Shown here: positions 8,424 to 17,197 of the stretch, piece after piece | Numbering within the stretch: the stretch's first letter is position 1 | Layout: every line of letters begins with the position of its first letter | Origin: Pseudomonas sp. FP198 | Lineage (GTDB): Bacteria; Pseudomonadota; Gammaproteobacteria; Pseudomonadales; Pseudomonadaceae | Direction of reading: 5' to 3' | Length of the DNA: 64,000 nucleotides | Assembly: GCF_030687895.1 (NCBI RefSeq) | Contig: NZ_CP117452.1 | Span: 3,923,501 to 3,987,500, forward strand | Notes under the pieces: model-generated | The model's database searches: none | Told to the model about the DNA's origin: nothing | The model's input: only the letters and a program-made list of their open reading frames with translations | Position numbers and translations under genes: made by a program

Positions 8424-9437
8424 CTATTTCGCAATTATTTCCTGGCTGCCGTCGTCGAGTGTGCGCACGGCCACCGGCAGGATGTTCGGCAAGGCCTTGA
8501 GCAGCGCCTCGGGATTGTCCGAACGAAACACACTGGTCAAGCGCAGGTTGCCCACCGCGGCACTGGCGACCCGCAGGGGCTTGGCACGATAACGGGAAAC
8601 CTCCTCGGCGACTTCACTCAACGGCGCGTTGTTGAACACCAGCTTGCCATTGCGCCACGCGGTGAGTTCATCGGCGTTGATCGGGTACGGTGAGGCGACC
8701 TTGCCTTGAGCATCGATCCGGATACCCAGCCCGGCCGTGAGACTGATCGGGAAATCACGCCCCTGAACCTTGACGCTACCCTCCTCCACGGCCACCCGGG
8801 TGCTGCCGGCATCGCGGCGCACGTCGAAGCGCGTCCCGGTCACCGTCACCTGGCCGTTGCCCGCGTCAACGGTGAACGGGCGCTCGGCATCATGCTCGAC
8901 CCTGAACAGCGCCTCCCCCTCGACCAGCTCTACCCGACGTTGGCGATGTTCGAAGACAACGCGCACATGGCTGCGGCTGTTGAGGTCGATCAGCGAGCCA
9001 TCCGGCAGCGCGACATGCCGACGCTCACCGAGGGCGGTGGCGAATTCGCTGCGGTAATCGCTCGACGCACCCAGGCCGCTGAACAACCCCAGCCCGACCG
9101 CCACCGCCACCAATCCGGCGGCCACCGCATAGCGCAGCAAAGGCCTGCGTCTCGGGCGTCCGGCGGGCCGCTCGCACAGCGCTTGCAAGCGCTCCATGGA
9201 CAGCAGGTCCGTTGCGCTCCAGATCCCTTGCAGTAGTTGAATTTCATCGCGGTGGTTGGGGTGTTCGCCCAGCCAGGCCTCGAAGCGCTGACGCTCGTCG
9301 AGGCTCATGACCGGGTCCTGCAGACGCACGAACCATTGCGCCGCCTCGTCGCGAACCCTGCTCTGCCCGCAGGGGCAGTCACGGCTATCCATCATGGAAG
9401 GGTCCTGTGGCTCGGGTGGAAAAGGACGACCGCTCAT
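8424..9437 (-). CDS. fecR: FecR-type anti-sigma/sigma regulator
   Basis: 337 residues in the inner membrane. The cytoplasmic N-terminal part contains AAQWFVRLQDPVMSLDERQRFEAWL-type helices, then comes one membrane segment (about 105-122, AVAAGLVAVAVGLGLFSG). The periplasmic FecR domain (about 130-235) has GERRHVALPDGSLIDLNSRS and GTRFDVRRD, and the C-terminal part binds the receptor STN domain. Its start overlaps the fecI stop by four bases (ATGA), so translation is probably coupled. It relays receptor occupancy to the sigma factor. The contiguous downstream fecA supports the role. Confidence 0.9.
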   Translation of the reverse strand: MSGRPFPPEPQDPSMMDSRDCPCGQSRVRDEAAQWFVRLQDPVMSLDERQRFEAWLGEHPNHRDEIQLLQGIWSATDLLSMERLQALCERPAGRPRRRPLLRYAVAAGLVAVAVGLGLFSGLGASSDYRSEFATALGERRHVALPDGSLIDLNSRSHVRVVFEHRQRRVELVEGEALFRVEHDAERPFTVDAGNGQVTVTGTRFDVRRDAGSTRVAVEEGSVKVQGRDFPISLTAGLGIRIDAQGKVASPYPINADELTAWRNGKLVFNNAPLSEVAEEVSRYRAKPLRVASAAVGNLRLTSVFRSDNPEALLKALPNILPVAVRTLDDGSQEIIAK

Positions 9438-9934
9438 TGATCCGGTCCGTCGAGGCGATCACGCAAATGGCGCAGGGTGCGGATCATATACTTTTCCACC
9501 ATGTTTTTTGACAGGCCCAGGCGCTCGGCGATTTCCGCCTGGGTCAGGCCTTCGATCTTCTGCCAGACAAACACCGTGCGGCAATGGGCCGGCAGCTCGG
9601 CAAGCGCCCGTTCGATGGAGTCCGCCAGCTGGATCGCGTGCATGTAGTGCTCCGGGTCGCCCGCAAACGAATAACCAGGGTCAAGCGCCGCTTCCTCCAT
9701 GGCGCCCCGTCGATCTTCACGCCGATAGCCGTCCACTGCAATATTGCGTGCGGTCTGGTGCAAATAGGCCCGTGGCTGCTCGACCTGCGCCGAATCGGAC
9801 TCGAGCACGCGCACGAAGGTGTCATGGGCCAGGTCCTCGGCCTGATCGCGATTGCGCAGGCGGCGGGTCCAGGTGCCGATCAACTCTTCGTAATGCTCGA
9901 AAAAGCCGGGTCTGCGAGGCAGCTTGGGGATCAT
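9434..9934 (-). CDS. fecI: ECF sigma factor, FecI type
   Basis: 166 residues: sigma region 2 (about 10-75, with QAEDLAHDTFVRVLE) and region 4 (about 105-160, with GLTQAEIAERLGLSKNMVEKYM). I start at ATG 9934 (MIPKLP). The open frame reaches 10069, but that extension is encoded by the upstream REP element and Fur-box region. It should direct transcription of fecA on the FecR signal. A Fur-like box sits directly upstream, fitting iron control. Confidence 0.88.
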   Translation of the reverse strand: MIPKLPRRPGFFEHYEELIGTWTRRLRNRDQAEDLAHDTFVRVLESDSAQVEQPRAYLHQTARNIAVDGYRREDRRGAMEEAALDPGYSFAGDPEHYMHAIQLADSIERALAELPAHCRTVFVWQKIEGLTQAEIAERLGLSKNMVEKYMIRTLRHLRDRLDGPDQ

Positions 9935-9961
9935 CGCGGCGTGCTTGGGGGACGGGGCACG

Positions 9962-9980
9962 AATAGTAATCGTTCTTATT
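9962..9980 (-). promoter_or_regulatory. Fur-box-like operator upstream of fecI
   Basis: The minus strand reads AATAAGAACGATTACTATT, 12 of 19 matches to GATAATGATAATCATTATC by hand count. Its position about 30 bases before the chosen fecI start is right for iron-dependent repression. Confidence 0.55.
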
Positions 9981-10026
9981 AATAGGAAGCAAACGCCGTC
10001 CGACCACCTGGGTGCAAAAAGACAGC

Positions 10027-10110
10027 GTGGGAGCGAGCTTGCTCGCGATGGCGGTGTATCAGTCAACATTTATGTTGAAGGTCAGTCCGCTATCGCGAGC
10101 AAGCTCCCAC
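10027..10110. repeat. REP palindrome pair (REPIN-like)
   Basis: GTGGGAGCGAGCTTGCTCGCGA at 10027 is matched by its inverted copy ending at 10110, with a spacer of about 40 bases. It lies between the fecI promoter and the end of the next minus-strand gene. Confidence 0.8.
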
Positions 10111-10137
10111 AGGGTTCGACACTGCGTCTGGGGTTGC

Positions 10138-11313
10138 CTAGAACCGGCACACCGCCGCCGCCCCCGTATCGGTCGGCATGACATGCTCAGGCGGCACGAC
10201 GACGACTTCGCCGCCCTGCCGGGTCACGGCCAGGATCAATTCGTCCAGCACGTCAGGCGCCTGTTCATCGCCGGTCTCGTCAATGAGCAAGCGGCCCTTG
10301 TCCGCGTCGAGCTGGCCGGGCACCTGGCGCTCCGCCTCCACCAGCAACAGCGCAATGCGGCTTTCCCAGGCGGCCTTGGCTATCTCGGCGAGATTGTCCA
10401 GCGCCCGTCCCTGGCCGACCGCGACGCCATAACGATTGAGGCTGTCGACGACCCTATCCGAATGGCTGTGGGCCATGACCTTGGAGCACTGGACGCGTAA
10501 CTCCTCCACGCCCAACCTCGAAGGGTCCCCATCGATGCCCTGGGCCAACAACTGCGAGTTATGGCTGACCGCGCGAAACACCGCCTGGTTTTCCGGCAGC
10601 GCCACGAGGATCATCGGCAAGCCCGAGGGCTGCGAATGGTGTTCCAGGATAGCTTTGTCCACGGCGCGAAAAAACCGCTCGCGGTCGAGGTTGATTTCGT
10701 CCTGCTTACCGCCGCCGGCGGACTCATGCATCATCGGATCGCCGCGCTCGCTGCTGCGGCTGAAGCCGTTGGGAAAACCCTGCTGGTCACCTGAAGTCAG
10801 CTCATTGCCGAGCGCCTCGTTCTGGTTGCGCGGCACCTCGTCGGCCAGCTCGATCTTTTCCAGTTGTTGGGAGGAGCCCTCGTACAACCACACCTCGTTA
10901 CGAGTCAGGCACAGCACCTGATAACGTTCGGTCGACTGGACCAGACGCAACAATGGTTTCAGATAAGGGTGGCTATTGGCGAATGCGCATTGCGGCAGGC
11001 GCTGGTTCACCGCGATGACCTTGAAGTAGTCACGGGCGCCGAATACCGCGATGCCGTCCCGATTGGAGTTCCAGAACTCCTGATCGTCCACCAGTGCATG
11101 GAAAGGCTCAAGCAATGGCGCGCAATCGACGCCCGGATGCTGTTGTTCCAGTTGCGTCTGCAGCTCGCGCACCAGGTTCTTGTAGCGGATCGGGTCCTGG
11201 CTGCGTTCAGGGAATGTACGGTGGGTGGGCATATACAACGAAAGGCTCGGCTGTTCGTCGAACGCCAGAAGCTCGGCCAATACCTGCCGGCTGAAGGGTT
11301 GATGAGCGGTCAT
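10138..11313 (-). CDS. baeRF-family protein (bacterial archaeo-eukaryotic release-factor-like)
   Basis: 391 residues from ATG 11313, preceded by AAGGAGA. The N-terminal LSLYMPTHRT, the ARDYFKV...YLKPLLRL stretch and the central acidic, glycine-rich segment (about 170-210) resemble the baeRF3 group, a branch of the eRF1/pelota/RNase E-like superfamily proposed to act at the ribosome. No GGQ peptide-release motif is apparent. It lies 12 bases downstream of an HPF-type ribosome-binding protein and probably forms an operon with it, which supports a ribosome-associated role. Family placement is from memory of sequence features; function is inference. Confidence 0.6.
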   Translation of the reverse strand: MTAHQPFSRQVLAELLAFDEQPSLSLYMPTHRTFPERSQDPIRYKNLVRELQTQLEQQHPGVDCAPLLEPFHALVDDQEFWNSNRDGIAVFGARDYFKVIAVNQRLPQCAFANSHPYLKPLLRLVQSTERYQVLCLTRNEVWLYEGSSQQLEKIELADEVPRNQNEALGNELTSGDQQGFPNGFSRSSERGDPMMHESAGGGKQDEINLDRERFFRAVDKAILEHHSQPSGLPMILVALPENQAVFRAVSHNSQLLAQGIDGDPSRLGVEELRVQCSKVMAHSHSDRVVDSLNRYGVAVGQGRALDNLAEIAKAAWESRIALLLVEAERQVPGQLDADKGRLLIDETGDEQAPDVLDELILAVTRQGGEVVVVPPEHVMPTDTGAAAVCRF

Positions 11314-11325
11314 GATCGTCTCCTT

Positions 11326-11748
11326 TTATTCTTTGCCACGAGCCTCTTGGTTTGCGAGGAAGTCTTCCTCCAGCATGGCGTCCACCATTTCCGGTGGTGC
11401 TTCATCCACCGGGGCGGTCACGCGTCCCATGGATTCGACGGCGGGGTTGAGCTTGCCGACCTGATGATCGAGCGCATGCAGCATTTTCTCGGCGGCGCCC
11501 TCGACCGCCAGCTCCAGGCTTTCGGCCTTGTGGCTCACGGAAATGGCCGCAACGCCTTGCAGACGCGCCTCGATCTGGCAGCGTTTATCCGCGGCGCCAC
11601 CCTTCTGGGCGTTCTCGTCGCTGACGTGGATTTCAACCCGGGCCAACTGGTCTTCGAAACGCTGTAGCGCGTCCACCACCGTACTGCCGACCCACTCCTG
11701 CAATCGGACACTGCCTTCGATATGGTTGCTGTTGACTTGAACTTGCAT
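11326..11748 (-). CDS. Ribosome hibernation-promoting factor family protein (HPF/RaiA-like)
   Basis: 140 residues from ATG 11748 with GAGGAG nine bases before it; a longer open frame reading through from upstream is a shadow of the MFS gene. The N-terminal half (MQVQVNSNHIEGSVRL...RVEIHVSDEN) has the beta-alpha-beta layout of the S30AE/HPF fold, with ARLQG...VSHKAESLELAVEGAAEKM following. The C-terminal 40 residues are acidic and do not look like a long-HPF dimerisation domain. Likely binds the 30S subunit under stress. It heads a two-gene operon with the baeRF gene. Confidence 0.75.
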   Translation of the reverse strand: MQVQVNSNHIEGSVRLQEWVGSTVVDALQRFEDQLARVEIHVSDENAQKGGAADKRCQIEARLQGVAAISVSHKAESLELAVEGAAEKMLHALDHQVGKLNPAVESMGRVTAPVDEAPPEMVDAMLEEDFLANQEARGKE

Positions 11749-11766
11749 GATCGACTCCTCTGACAA

Positions 11767-11785
11767 AGGCGGCTTTGGGCCGCCT
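11767..11785 (-). terminator. Hairpin downstream of the MFS gene
   Basis: AGGCGGC-TTTGG-GCCGCCT (7-bp stem with a short loop) lies 29 bases past the stop of the minus-strand MFS gene and before the hpf-like gene. The trailing T tract is weak (TTTGTC), so termination may be partial. Confidence 0.5.
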
Positions 11786-11813
11786 ATTGTGGGTAGAAGA
11801 AAAGTGATCGGGC

Positions 11814-12971
11814 TTAGTTCCCGGCACGGGATGACTGGCGTTTGGCACGCAGCAACTGGCGCAGCGTCAAGCCCACCGCCAGCGTGCCGCAAAGGATCAA
11901 GGTCCAGCCCAGCGCCTGGAACCAGGCGGCGAGCATCAACGCACCGCCGATCAGCACGTAGTAGAACAGGCCGAACAGCGCGCCAGCGGTGCCCAGGCAA
12001 TCCTTGTAATGTACGAGCGCCGCACCCAGGACGTTGGGGATCGCCATGCCGAACGCCAGCACTACCAGCAACATCGGTGCGACAAAGGTGCCGCTGTCGA
12101 GCAGGCCTTGCACGCCCAAACCGCCCACCAGCAGGACAAGCGCCGCCAGAGCCGACAATTGATTGCCGTCGAATCCGCGTGCCAGCAGGCGCTTGTTGAG
12201 CCAGGCGCCCAAGCCTGAACCCAACGCCAGAACCACCCCACTGTAACCGAACATGGCGGGACTCAAGCCGAGTCGTTCGAACTGGAACGGTGCGAGGTTG
12301 TAGTAGCTGAACAGTGCAACGTTGAACGCAGCCACCAGCCATGCCGAACGCCAGATCGCCGGGTCCGCCAGCATGCGCCAGAGGGTTTTCAACAGCGGCG
12401 GTGGAGGCAGTCGGACCGGCAAGGTTTCGGGTAAGGCACACACGCACCACAGCAGCAGGGTCAACGACAGCAGCAGGAGTGCGCCGAGTACGCCTTGATA
12501 GCCCAAAAGCCCCACAAGGCCCGCGCCGCTGAACAGACCGATAGCCGGACTGGCCGCCAATGCGATGCCGATGATCGAGAAGACCTGGCCCAGTTCGGCG
12601 CCTTGGAAGCGGTCACGCAAAACCGTTTGGGTCACCACCGAACCGACTGCGGCGCCGAACGCGGCCAAGGCCTGAAAGGCCAGCAACGCGTCAAAGCTGG
12701 AGGCGTTCAAACCGAGCACGGTCGCAGCCCCGTACAACGCGAGGCCGGCCAGCATGACGGGCCGACGGCCGGCGCGATCGCAAAGGCGCCCCCATACAAC
12801 CACGCCGAGGGCGAACCCCAGGAAAAACACCGAAAGCGTCTGCGCCGCCATTTGGGCGCTGACGGCAAAGGCCTGACTGATGTCTGCCAATGCAGGGCTG
12901 TAAAGGGTCTGGGCGATCTGGGGAAACATGACCAGGGCGATCGCCAGATGAAGCAGAGGACGGGATGTCAT
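11814..12971 (-). CDS. MFS multidrug efflux transporter, Bcr/CflA type
   Basis: 385 residues with about twelve membrane segments. LYSPALADISQAF near residue 25 and the loop 2-3 motif GRLCDRAGRRPVML (about 61-74) are typical of the DHA1 Bcr/CflA drug exporters. The C-terminus is basic (RAKRQSSRAGN). Divergent from an AraC-type regulator across a 98-base gap, an arrangement in which the regulator often controls the pump. Substrate not predictable. Confidence 0.82.
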   Translation of the reverse strand: MTSRPLLHLAIALVMFPQIAQTLYSPALADISQAFAVSAQMAAQTLSVFFLGFALGVVVWGRLCDRAGRRPVMLAGLALYGAATVLGLNASSFDALLAFQALAAFGAAVGSVVTQTVLRDRFQGAELGQVFSIIGIALAASPAIGLFSGAGLVGLLGYQGVLGALLLLSLTLLLWCVCALPETLPVRLPPPPLLKTLWRMLADPAIWRSAWLVAAFNVALFSYYNLAPFQFERLGLSPAMFGYSGVVLALGSGLGAWLNKRLLARGFDGNQLSALAALVLLVGGLGVQGLLDSGTFVAPMLLVVLAFGMAIPNVLGAALVHYKDCLGTAGALFGLFYYVLIGGALMLAAWFQALGWTLILCGTLAVGLTLRQLLRAKRQSSRAGN

Positions 12972-13069
12972 GGAAAGTGCTCGCTGAAAGAATGGCGAGC
13001 AGTCTATAAACGCTATGGCTGTCGTATTATCCGAGGCCTGACAATAAATCGCTGAAATCGGACAAACTC

Positions 13070-13834
13070 ATGGCTTGGCTCGACGCTCACGCCCGCTTCG
13101 ACCCCGACCGCCATCACGCGCCGGTCGTTGGCGTCGCTGCAACGCTGGGTCATCACGATTCCGGCTTGCACGCCCACCGGCGTGGACAATTGCTGTTCAC
13201 CTTCCAGGGCTGCACGCGCATCACCCTGCAACGGCAGCTTTGCCTGCTGCCCCCCTCACGAGCGGCCTGGATTCCACCGGGCACGCCGCATCGCGCGGTG
13301 ATGCAACAGAGCGTGGAGTATCGATCGATCTACCTGACGCCGGCCCTGTGCGCCGATTTGCCTGCGCAAGTGCGCATCATCGAGGTTTCGCCACTGCTGC
13401 GCGCCGTACTTGAACCGATCGCCGATGCTGCGTTTGACAGCGACTGGACGCAAGGCCGCAACGCGCATCTGCTGGGCCTGTGCCTGGAGGAAATCCGCCA
13501 GGCGGCACCGCAACCGATGCTGCTGCCTCTACCTCAAGACAAGCGCCTGGCGCCGCTGCTCAGGACACTGGAACAATTGCCACCGGCGCTGGCTGTGCTG
13601 GAGCAGCAGATCGGCGCCAGTGGCCGGACCATCGGGCGGATCCTGCAACGCGAAACCGGCATGGGCTATCAGCAGTGGCGTCAGCAATGGCGTTTGATGC
13701 GCGCCATTGAGCTGCTCGCCACCGGTCGCAGCCTGAGCTATTGCGCTTTCGAACTGGGCTTTGCCAGCGACAGTGCCTTCATCGCTTTCTTCAAGCTCAT
13801 GACCGGACTCACGCCCAAGAACTACCTGAGGTGA
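13070..13834 (+). CDS. AraC-family regulator with N-terminal cupin
   Basis: 254 residues. The N-terminal part has a cupin-like sensor (HDSGLHAHRRGQLLFTF, then AAWIPPGTPHRAVM). The C-terminal third carries two helix-turn-helix units (SGRTIGRILQRETGMGYQQW and ALGFAS-like FELGFASDSAFIAFF) ending in TGLTPKNYLR, the AraC signature. Divergent from the MFS pump and a natural candidate for its regulator. The effector is unknown. Confidence 0.85.
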   Translation: MAWLDAHARFDPDRHHAPVVGVAATLGHHDSGLHAHRRGQLLFTFQGCTRITLQRQLCLLPPSRAAWIPPGTPHRAVMQQSVEYRSIYLTPALCADLPAQVRIIEVSPLLRAVLEPIADAAFDSDWTQGRNAHLLGLCLEEIRQAAPQPMLLPLPQDKRLAPLLRTLEQLPPALAVLEQQIGASGRTIGRILQRETGMGYQQWRQQWRLMRAIELLATGRSLSYCAFELGFASDSAFIAFFKLMTGLTPKNYLR

Positions 13835-13846
13835 GCAGGGCTTGAA

Positions 13847-14287
13847 TCAAGCCTCGGGCATTTTCCGGAAGCCCACCGCCAGCCGGTTCCAGCCGTTGAT
13901 GGTGTTGATCGCCACGGTCAGGTCGACCATCTCCTTGGGCGTGAAATGCTCGCTCAGCAGCGCGTAGTCCGCGTCCGGCGCATGGGTCTCGCTCAGGCGA
14001 GTCAGCGCTTCGGTCCAGGCTAGCGCGGCGCGTTCACGGCCGGTAAAGAATGGCGCTTCGCGCCAAGCGGTCACGGCATACAGGCGCCGCTCGGTCTCGC
14101 CGTCCTTGCGCGCATCGGCGGTGTGCATGTCGATGCAGAACGCGCAGCCGTTGATCTGCGAGGAACGCAGCTTGACCAGCTCCAGCAGGGACTTTTCCAG
14201 GCCCAGTTTCGACACCGTGTTTTCCAGCGTCAGCATGGCTTTGTAGGCGTCGGGGGAAGCGGTGTAGAAATCGATACGCGGTTGCAT
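13847..14287 (-). CDS. AhpD-family carboxymuconolactone decarboxylase-like protein
   Basis: 146 residues from ATG 14287 with CCAGGAG before it. The redox signature NGCAFCIDMH (C-x2-C-x3-H, about residues 52-61) identifies the AhpD/CMD peroxidase-like family, and the rest is all-helical (RERAALAWTEALTRL). Likely a small cytoplasmic alkylhydroperoxidase or thiol reductase. Its stop lies 12 bases from the convergent AraC gene stop. Confidence 0.85.
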   Translation of the reverse strand: MQPRIDFYTASPDAYKAMLTLENTVSKLGLEKSLLELVKLRSSQINGCAFCIDMHTADARKDGETERRLYAVTAWREAPFFTGRERAALAWTEALTRLSETHAPDADYALLSEHFTPKEMVDLTVAINTINGWNRLAVGFRKMPEA

Positions 14288-14420
14288 GGTGAACTCCTGG
14301 AACAATTGGGTGTGGCGCTAAGTTAGCCCTGCCCCGGCGCTGGACAAATAGCCAATTGTTGGGAAGTTCGGGTGGCCAATGGCGGCCAAAGCCTATCCTC
14401 TGGAAATGGATGCAGGCTTC

Positions 14421-14549
14421 GTGGCGAGGAGCTTGCTCCCGCTCGGCTGCGCAGCAGTCGTAAACCGGCTGACTCGGTTTACCTGCCCCACCGAGGTGTC
14501 TGGTTCTGGGGCCGCTGCGCAGCCCAGCGGGAGCAAGCTCCCTCGCCAC
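14421..14549. repeat. Long inverted repeat of the GTGGCGAGGAGC REP class
   Basis: The left arm (GTGGCGAGGAGCTTGCTCCC) and right arm (GGGAGCAAGCTCCCTCGCCAC) pair, with inner GCTGCGCAGCAGTCG/GCCGCTGCGCAGC sequences. It is the same element class as at 5704, 25509 and 38079. It fills the gap between the AhpD-family gene and the MscS gene; 14288-14420 otherwise shows nothing clear. Confidence 0.75.
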
Positions 14550-14555
14550 AGGTCT

Positions 14556-15998
14556 TCAGGCCCGGCTACGCAACCACTGCAGAAAACGCTTCTTGGCCAC
14601 CGGCTTGGGCACATCGCGAGTCAGGTTCTGGGCCAGGTGCATGCGCACGTCCAGCAGGTTCTTCATCGCGTCATTGATGTCGCGACGGGCTTCGAGACAG
14701 GGCTTGAGGTAGCTGTTCTCGATGCGATACAGGGTACAGAAAGTCTTGGCGGAGAAGTTCGCCAGTGCGGCTTGTTCGGCGACGATTCCGGCTTCGCCGA
14801 TGACTTCCCCCGGTCCCATGCGCCCGCCCTCCAGCGGCTGGCCGTTACGCATGAGCGTCACGCTGACCACCCCGGACTCGATGATGAACAGATGATCGCT
14901 GACCTCCCCGGCCGCCAGGATCACGTCGCCGGCGCGGAAGGTTTGCAGGGTCATGTTCTGGCTGAAGGTGTCTTTTTCATCCTGGCGCAGGGTCGAGAAA
15001 ATGTTCGAGCTCTCCAGCAATGCCCGGGGCCGCGACACCACCGGGGGAGCCGCGCTTTCACTGGTGGACAGCAGGCTCACGCCGGACGCCTGCAGATGCC
15101 GGAACGCCAGGTCGAACAACTGGTTGCGCACCCCGCGCTTCTGGGACATCGAGGCAACGAACCCACTGATCTCGTATTCCGCCCCGCCACTGCCGGTGCT
15201 TTTGAGCGCCACGCACGGCTCCGGGCTGGGCAGCAACGCACGACAGCCGACCATCGCCCGCTCCAGTGCGTCGATTACCGTTTGCGGCCGTGCGTGAGGG
15301 CTCACCTGGATGCTGATCGACAAGCCATGGACATCGCTGGGTCGGCTGAAATTGATGATCTTGGCTTTTGCCGCCAGCGAGTTGGGGATCACCGCCATGC
15401 TCCCTTGGGAGGTCTGCAGCCGTGTAGCCCGCCAATCGATGTCGGTGACCCGGCCTTCGGTGCCGTCGATGGAAATCCAGTCATCAACCTGATAGGGCTT
15501 GGTGGTATTGAGCACGATGCCGGAGAAAACGTCGCTGAGGGTGCTCTGCAACGCCAGGCCGACGATGATTGCCATCGCGCCGGACGTCGCCAGCACGCCT
15601 TTGACCGGCAGGTCGAGCACGTAAGCCAACGCGGCGATGACCGCGACCAGGAAAATCACCGCACCGAGCAGGTCCTGCAACAGCCGCCCGGTATGGCCGA
15701 CCCGTTGCATCATCACCGCACCGATCATCACCGTCAGGGTGCGCGCGGCGAACAACCACCAGCCAATCTGCAAGCCGGTCGCCGCCAGGTGCCGGGGCAC
15801 GTCGTCGACCCACTGGGCTTTCTCCATGGGATTGAGGCCTTCGTTGAACAGCAGCACGCTGAACAACGAAAAGATCAGCAGCCGTACACCGATTTTCCAG
15901 TAGGTCCGGTCGGCGCTGACCAGCCGCCACAACACCAGATCGAGCACAAGCAGTGCCAGGGCACACAGCAGCGGGTGGTCGGTGAACAGAGACAGCAT
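14556..15998 (-). CDS. MscS-type mechanosensitive channel with C-terminal cyclic-nucleotide-binding domain
   Basis: 480 residues; I start at ATG 15998 with GGAGCTGTCCCG before it (an upstream ATG at 16037 is possible). Four hydrophobic segments span residues 1-150. The pore helix GVLATSGAMAIIVGLALQSTLSDVFSGI (given as its start and end, about 140-167) and beta-domain GRVTDIDWRATRLQT are MscS hallmarks. From about 330 a CNMP-binding domain follows (FRAGDVILAAGEVSDHLF, then MGPGEVIGEAGI). It lies in the inner membrane. Gating may respond to a nucleotide as well as tension; the classical phosphate-binding Arg motif is not clearly seen. Confidence 0.82.
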   Translation of the reverse strand: MLSLFTDHPLLCALALLVLDLVLWRLVSADRTYWKIGVRLLIFSLFSVLLFNEGLNPMEKAQWVDDVPRHLAATGLQIGWWLFAARTLTVMIGAVMMQRVGHTGRLLQDLLGAVIFLVAVIAALAYVLDLPVKGVLATSGAMAIIVGLALQSTLSDVFSGIVLNTTKPYQVDDWISIDGTEGRVTDIDWRATRLQTSQGSMAVIPNSLAAKAKIINFSRPSDVHGLSISIQVSPHARPQTVIDALERAMVGCRALLPSPEPCVALKSTGSGGAEYEISGFVASMSQKRGVRNQLFDLAFRHLQASGVSLLSTSESAAPPVVSRPRALLESSNIFSTLRQDEKDTFSQNMTLQTFRAGDVILAAGEVSDHLFIIESGVVSVTLMRNGQPLEGGRMGPGEVIGEAGIVAEQAALANFSAKTFCTLYRIENSYLKPCLEARRDINDAMKNLLDVRMHLAQNLTRDVPKPVAKKRFLQWLRSRA

Positions 15999-16104
15999 CG
16001 GGACAGCTCCAGGAAGGCCATTGGCGAAGATTGGCACACAATGGACGCTCTGTAGAGATCACCGCACAGTGCAAACACAAAACCCAGGTACACCGCAGAC
16101 CCCA

Positions 16105-16195
16105 TGTGGGAGCGAGCCTGCTCGCGAAGGCGGCGGTCCATTCAACATTGATGCAAGCTGAACCAGCCCATTCGCGAGCAGCCTCGCTCCCACAG
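16105..16195. repeat. REP palindrome pair (REPIN-like)
   Basis: TGTGGGAGCGAGCCTGCTCGCGAA at 16105 faces an inverted copy ending GCTCCCACA at 16195, separated by about 45 bases. It lies between the MscS promoter and the pirin gene end. Confidence 0.8.
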
Positions 16196-16222
16196 GTGAG
16201 ATCTACAGGGCTATGCGACCAT

Positions 16223-17089
16223 TCAGCCGTCCATCCGGCCGAAGCGCCCGGAATGGAAATCCTCGAAAGCCTGGAGGATTTCCTGCTGGCTGTTCATCAC
16301 GAACGGGCCATGGCCGACGATGGGTTCATCGATGGGCTCGCCACTGAGCAGCAGGACCACCGCGTCATGGTCGGCTTGCAGGCTCAATTGGTCGCCGGCC
16401 CGTTCGAACAGGGCCAGTTGCCCTTGCTCGACGCGTTCACGGCCGTTGACCTGGACGGTGCCGCGCAGCACAACCAGTGCGCTGTTGTAACCGTCATGCA
16501 CGGCCACGGCCAGGTGCTTCCCGGCGTTCAGGCGGATGTCCCAGACATCGATCGGGGTAAAGGTTTTCGCAGGGCCTTGATGTCCTTCGAAGGATCCGGC
16601 AATCAGGCGCAAGCTACCAGCTCCGTCCTTCAGCGCGATCTGTGGGATGTCGCCCTTGAGAATTGTCTGGTAGCCGGCCGGCGCCATCTTGTCCTTGGCG
16701 GGTAAGTTGACCCACAGCTGGACCATTTCCATGAACCCGCCCTGCCGGGCGAAGGCTTCGGAGTGGAACTCTTCGTGAATGATGCCGGACGCAGCGGTCA
16801 TCCACTGCACGTCACCGGGGCCGATCTTGCCGCCGCTGCCAGTCGAATCGCGATGTTCCAGTTCGCCCTGGTAGACGATGGTCACGGTTTCGAAACCACG
16901 ATGAGGGTGCTGGCCTACGCCGCGTCGCTCGGTGGTCGGTGCAAATTCGCTGGGGGCCGCATGATCGAGCAGCAGGAAAGGGCTGACATGTTTACCCAGG
17001 TTGTCGTAGGAAAACAGCGTGCGAACCGGAAAGCCGTCGCCGACCCAATGAGGCCGCGGACTGGTATAGACGCCGGTGATGTTTTTCAT
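16223..17089 (-). CDS. Pirin-family protein
   Basis: 288 residues from ATG 17089 with GGAGACTC before it. A bicupin: HPHRGFETVTIVYQGELEHRDS and the following HEEF give the metal ligands of the N-terminal cupin (about residues 57-104). The second cupin (about 180-265) lacks obvious ligands, as usual for pirins. Bacterial pirins are cytoplasmic, and some have quercetin dioxygenase activity. Divergent from the LysR regulator, which probably controls it. Confidence 0.88.
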   Translation of the reverse strand: MKNITGVYTSPRPHWVGDGFPVRTLFSYDNLGKHVSPFLLLDHAAPSEFAPTTERRGVGQHPHRGFETVTIVYQGELEHRDSTGSGGKIGPGDVQWMTAASGIIHEEFHSEAFARQGGFMEMVQLWVNLPAKDKMAPAGYQTILKGDIPQIALKDGAGSLRLIAGSFEGHQGPAKTFTPIDVWDIRLNAGKHLAVAVHDGYNSALVVLRGTVQVNGRERVEQGQLALFERAGDQLSLQADHDAVVLLLSGEPIDEPIVGHGPFVMNSQQEILQAFEDFHSGRFGRMDG

Positions 17090-17197
17090 GCTGAGTCTCC
17101 AATCGGGTGTTGCCATTCGATGGAACAGCTTAAAACCGCACCCCTTGATGCGCTAGACTGCAAAAATCGGCCGCAGCGTTCCACCAGGAGAACGATC

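Noticed and set aside
9935..10069. N-terminal extension of the fecI sigma factor
   Set aside because: The extra codons are made of REP and Fur-box sequence; ATG 9934 gives a normal-length sigma factor.
11749..12450. Upstream extension of the HPF-like gene (374 codons)
   Set aside because: The extension lies in another frame of the MFS gene on the same strand; the HPF fold begins exactly at ATG 11748 behind a strong ribosome-binding site.
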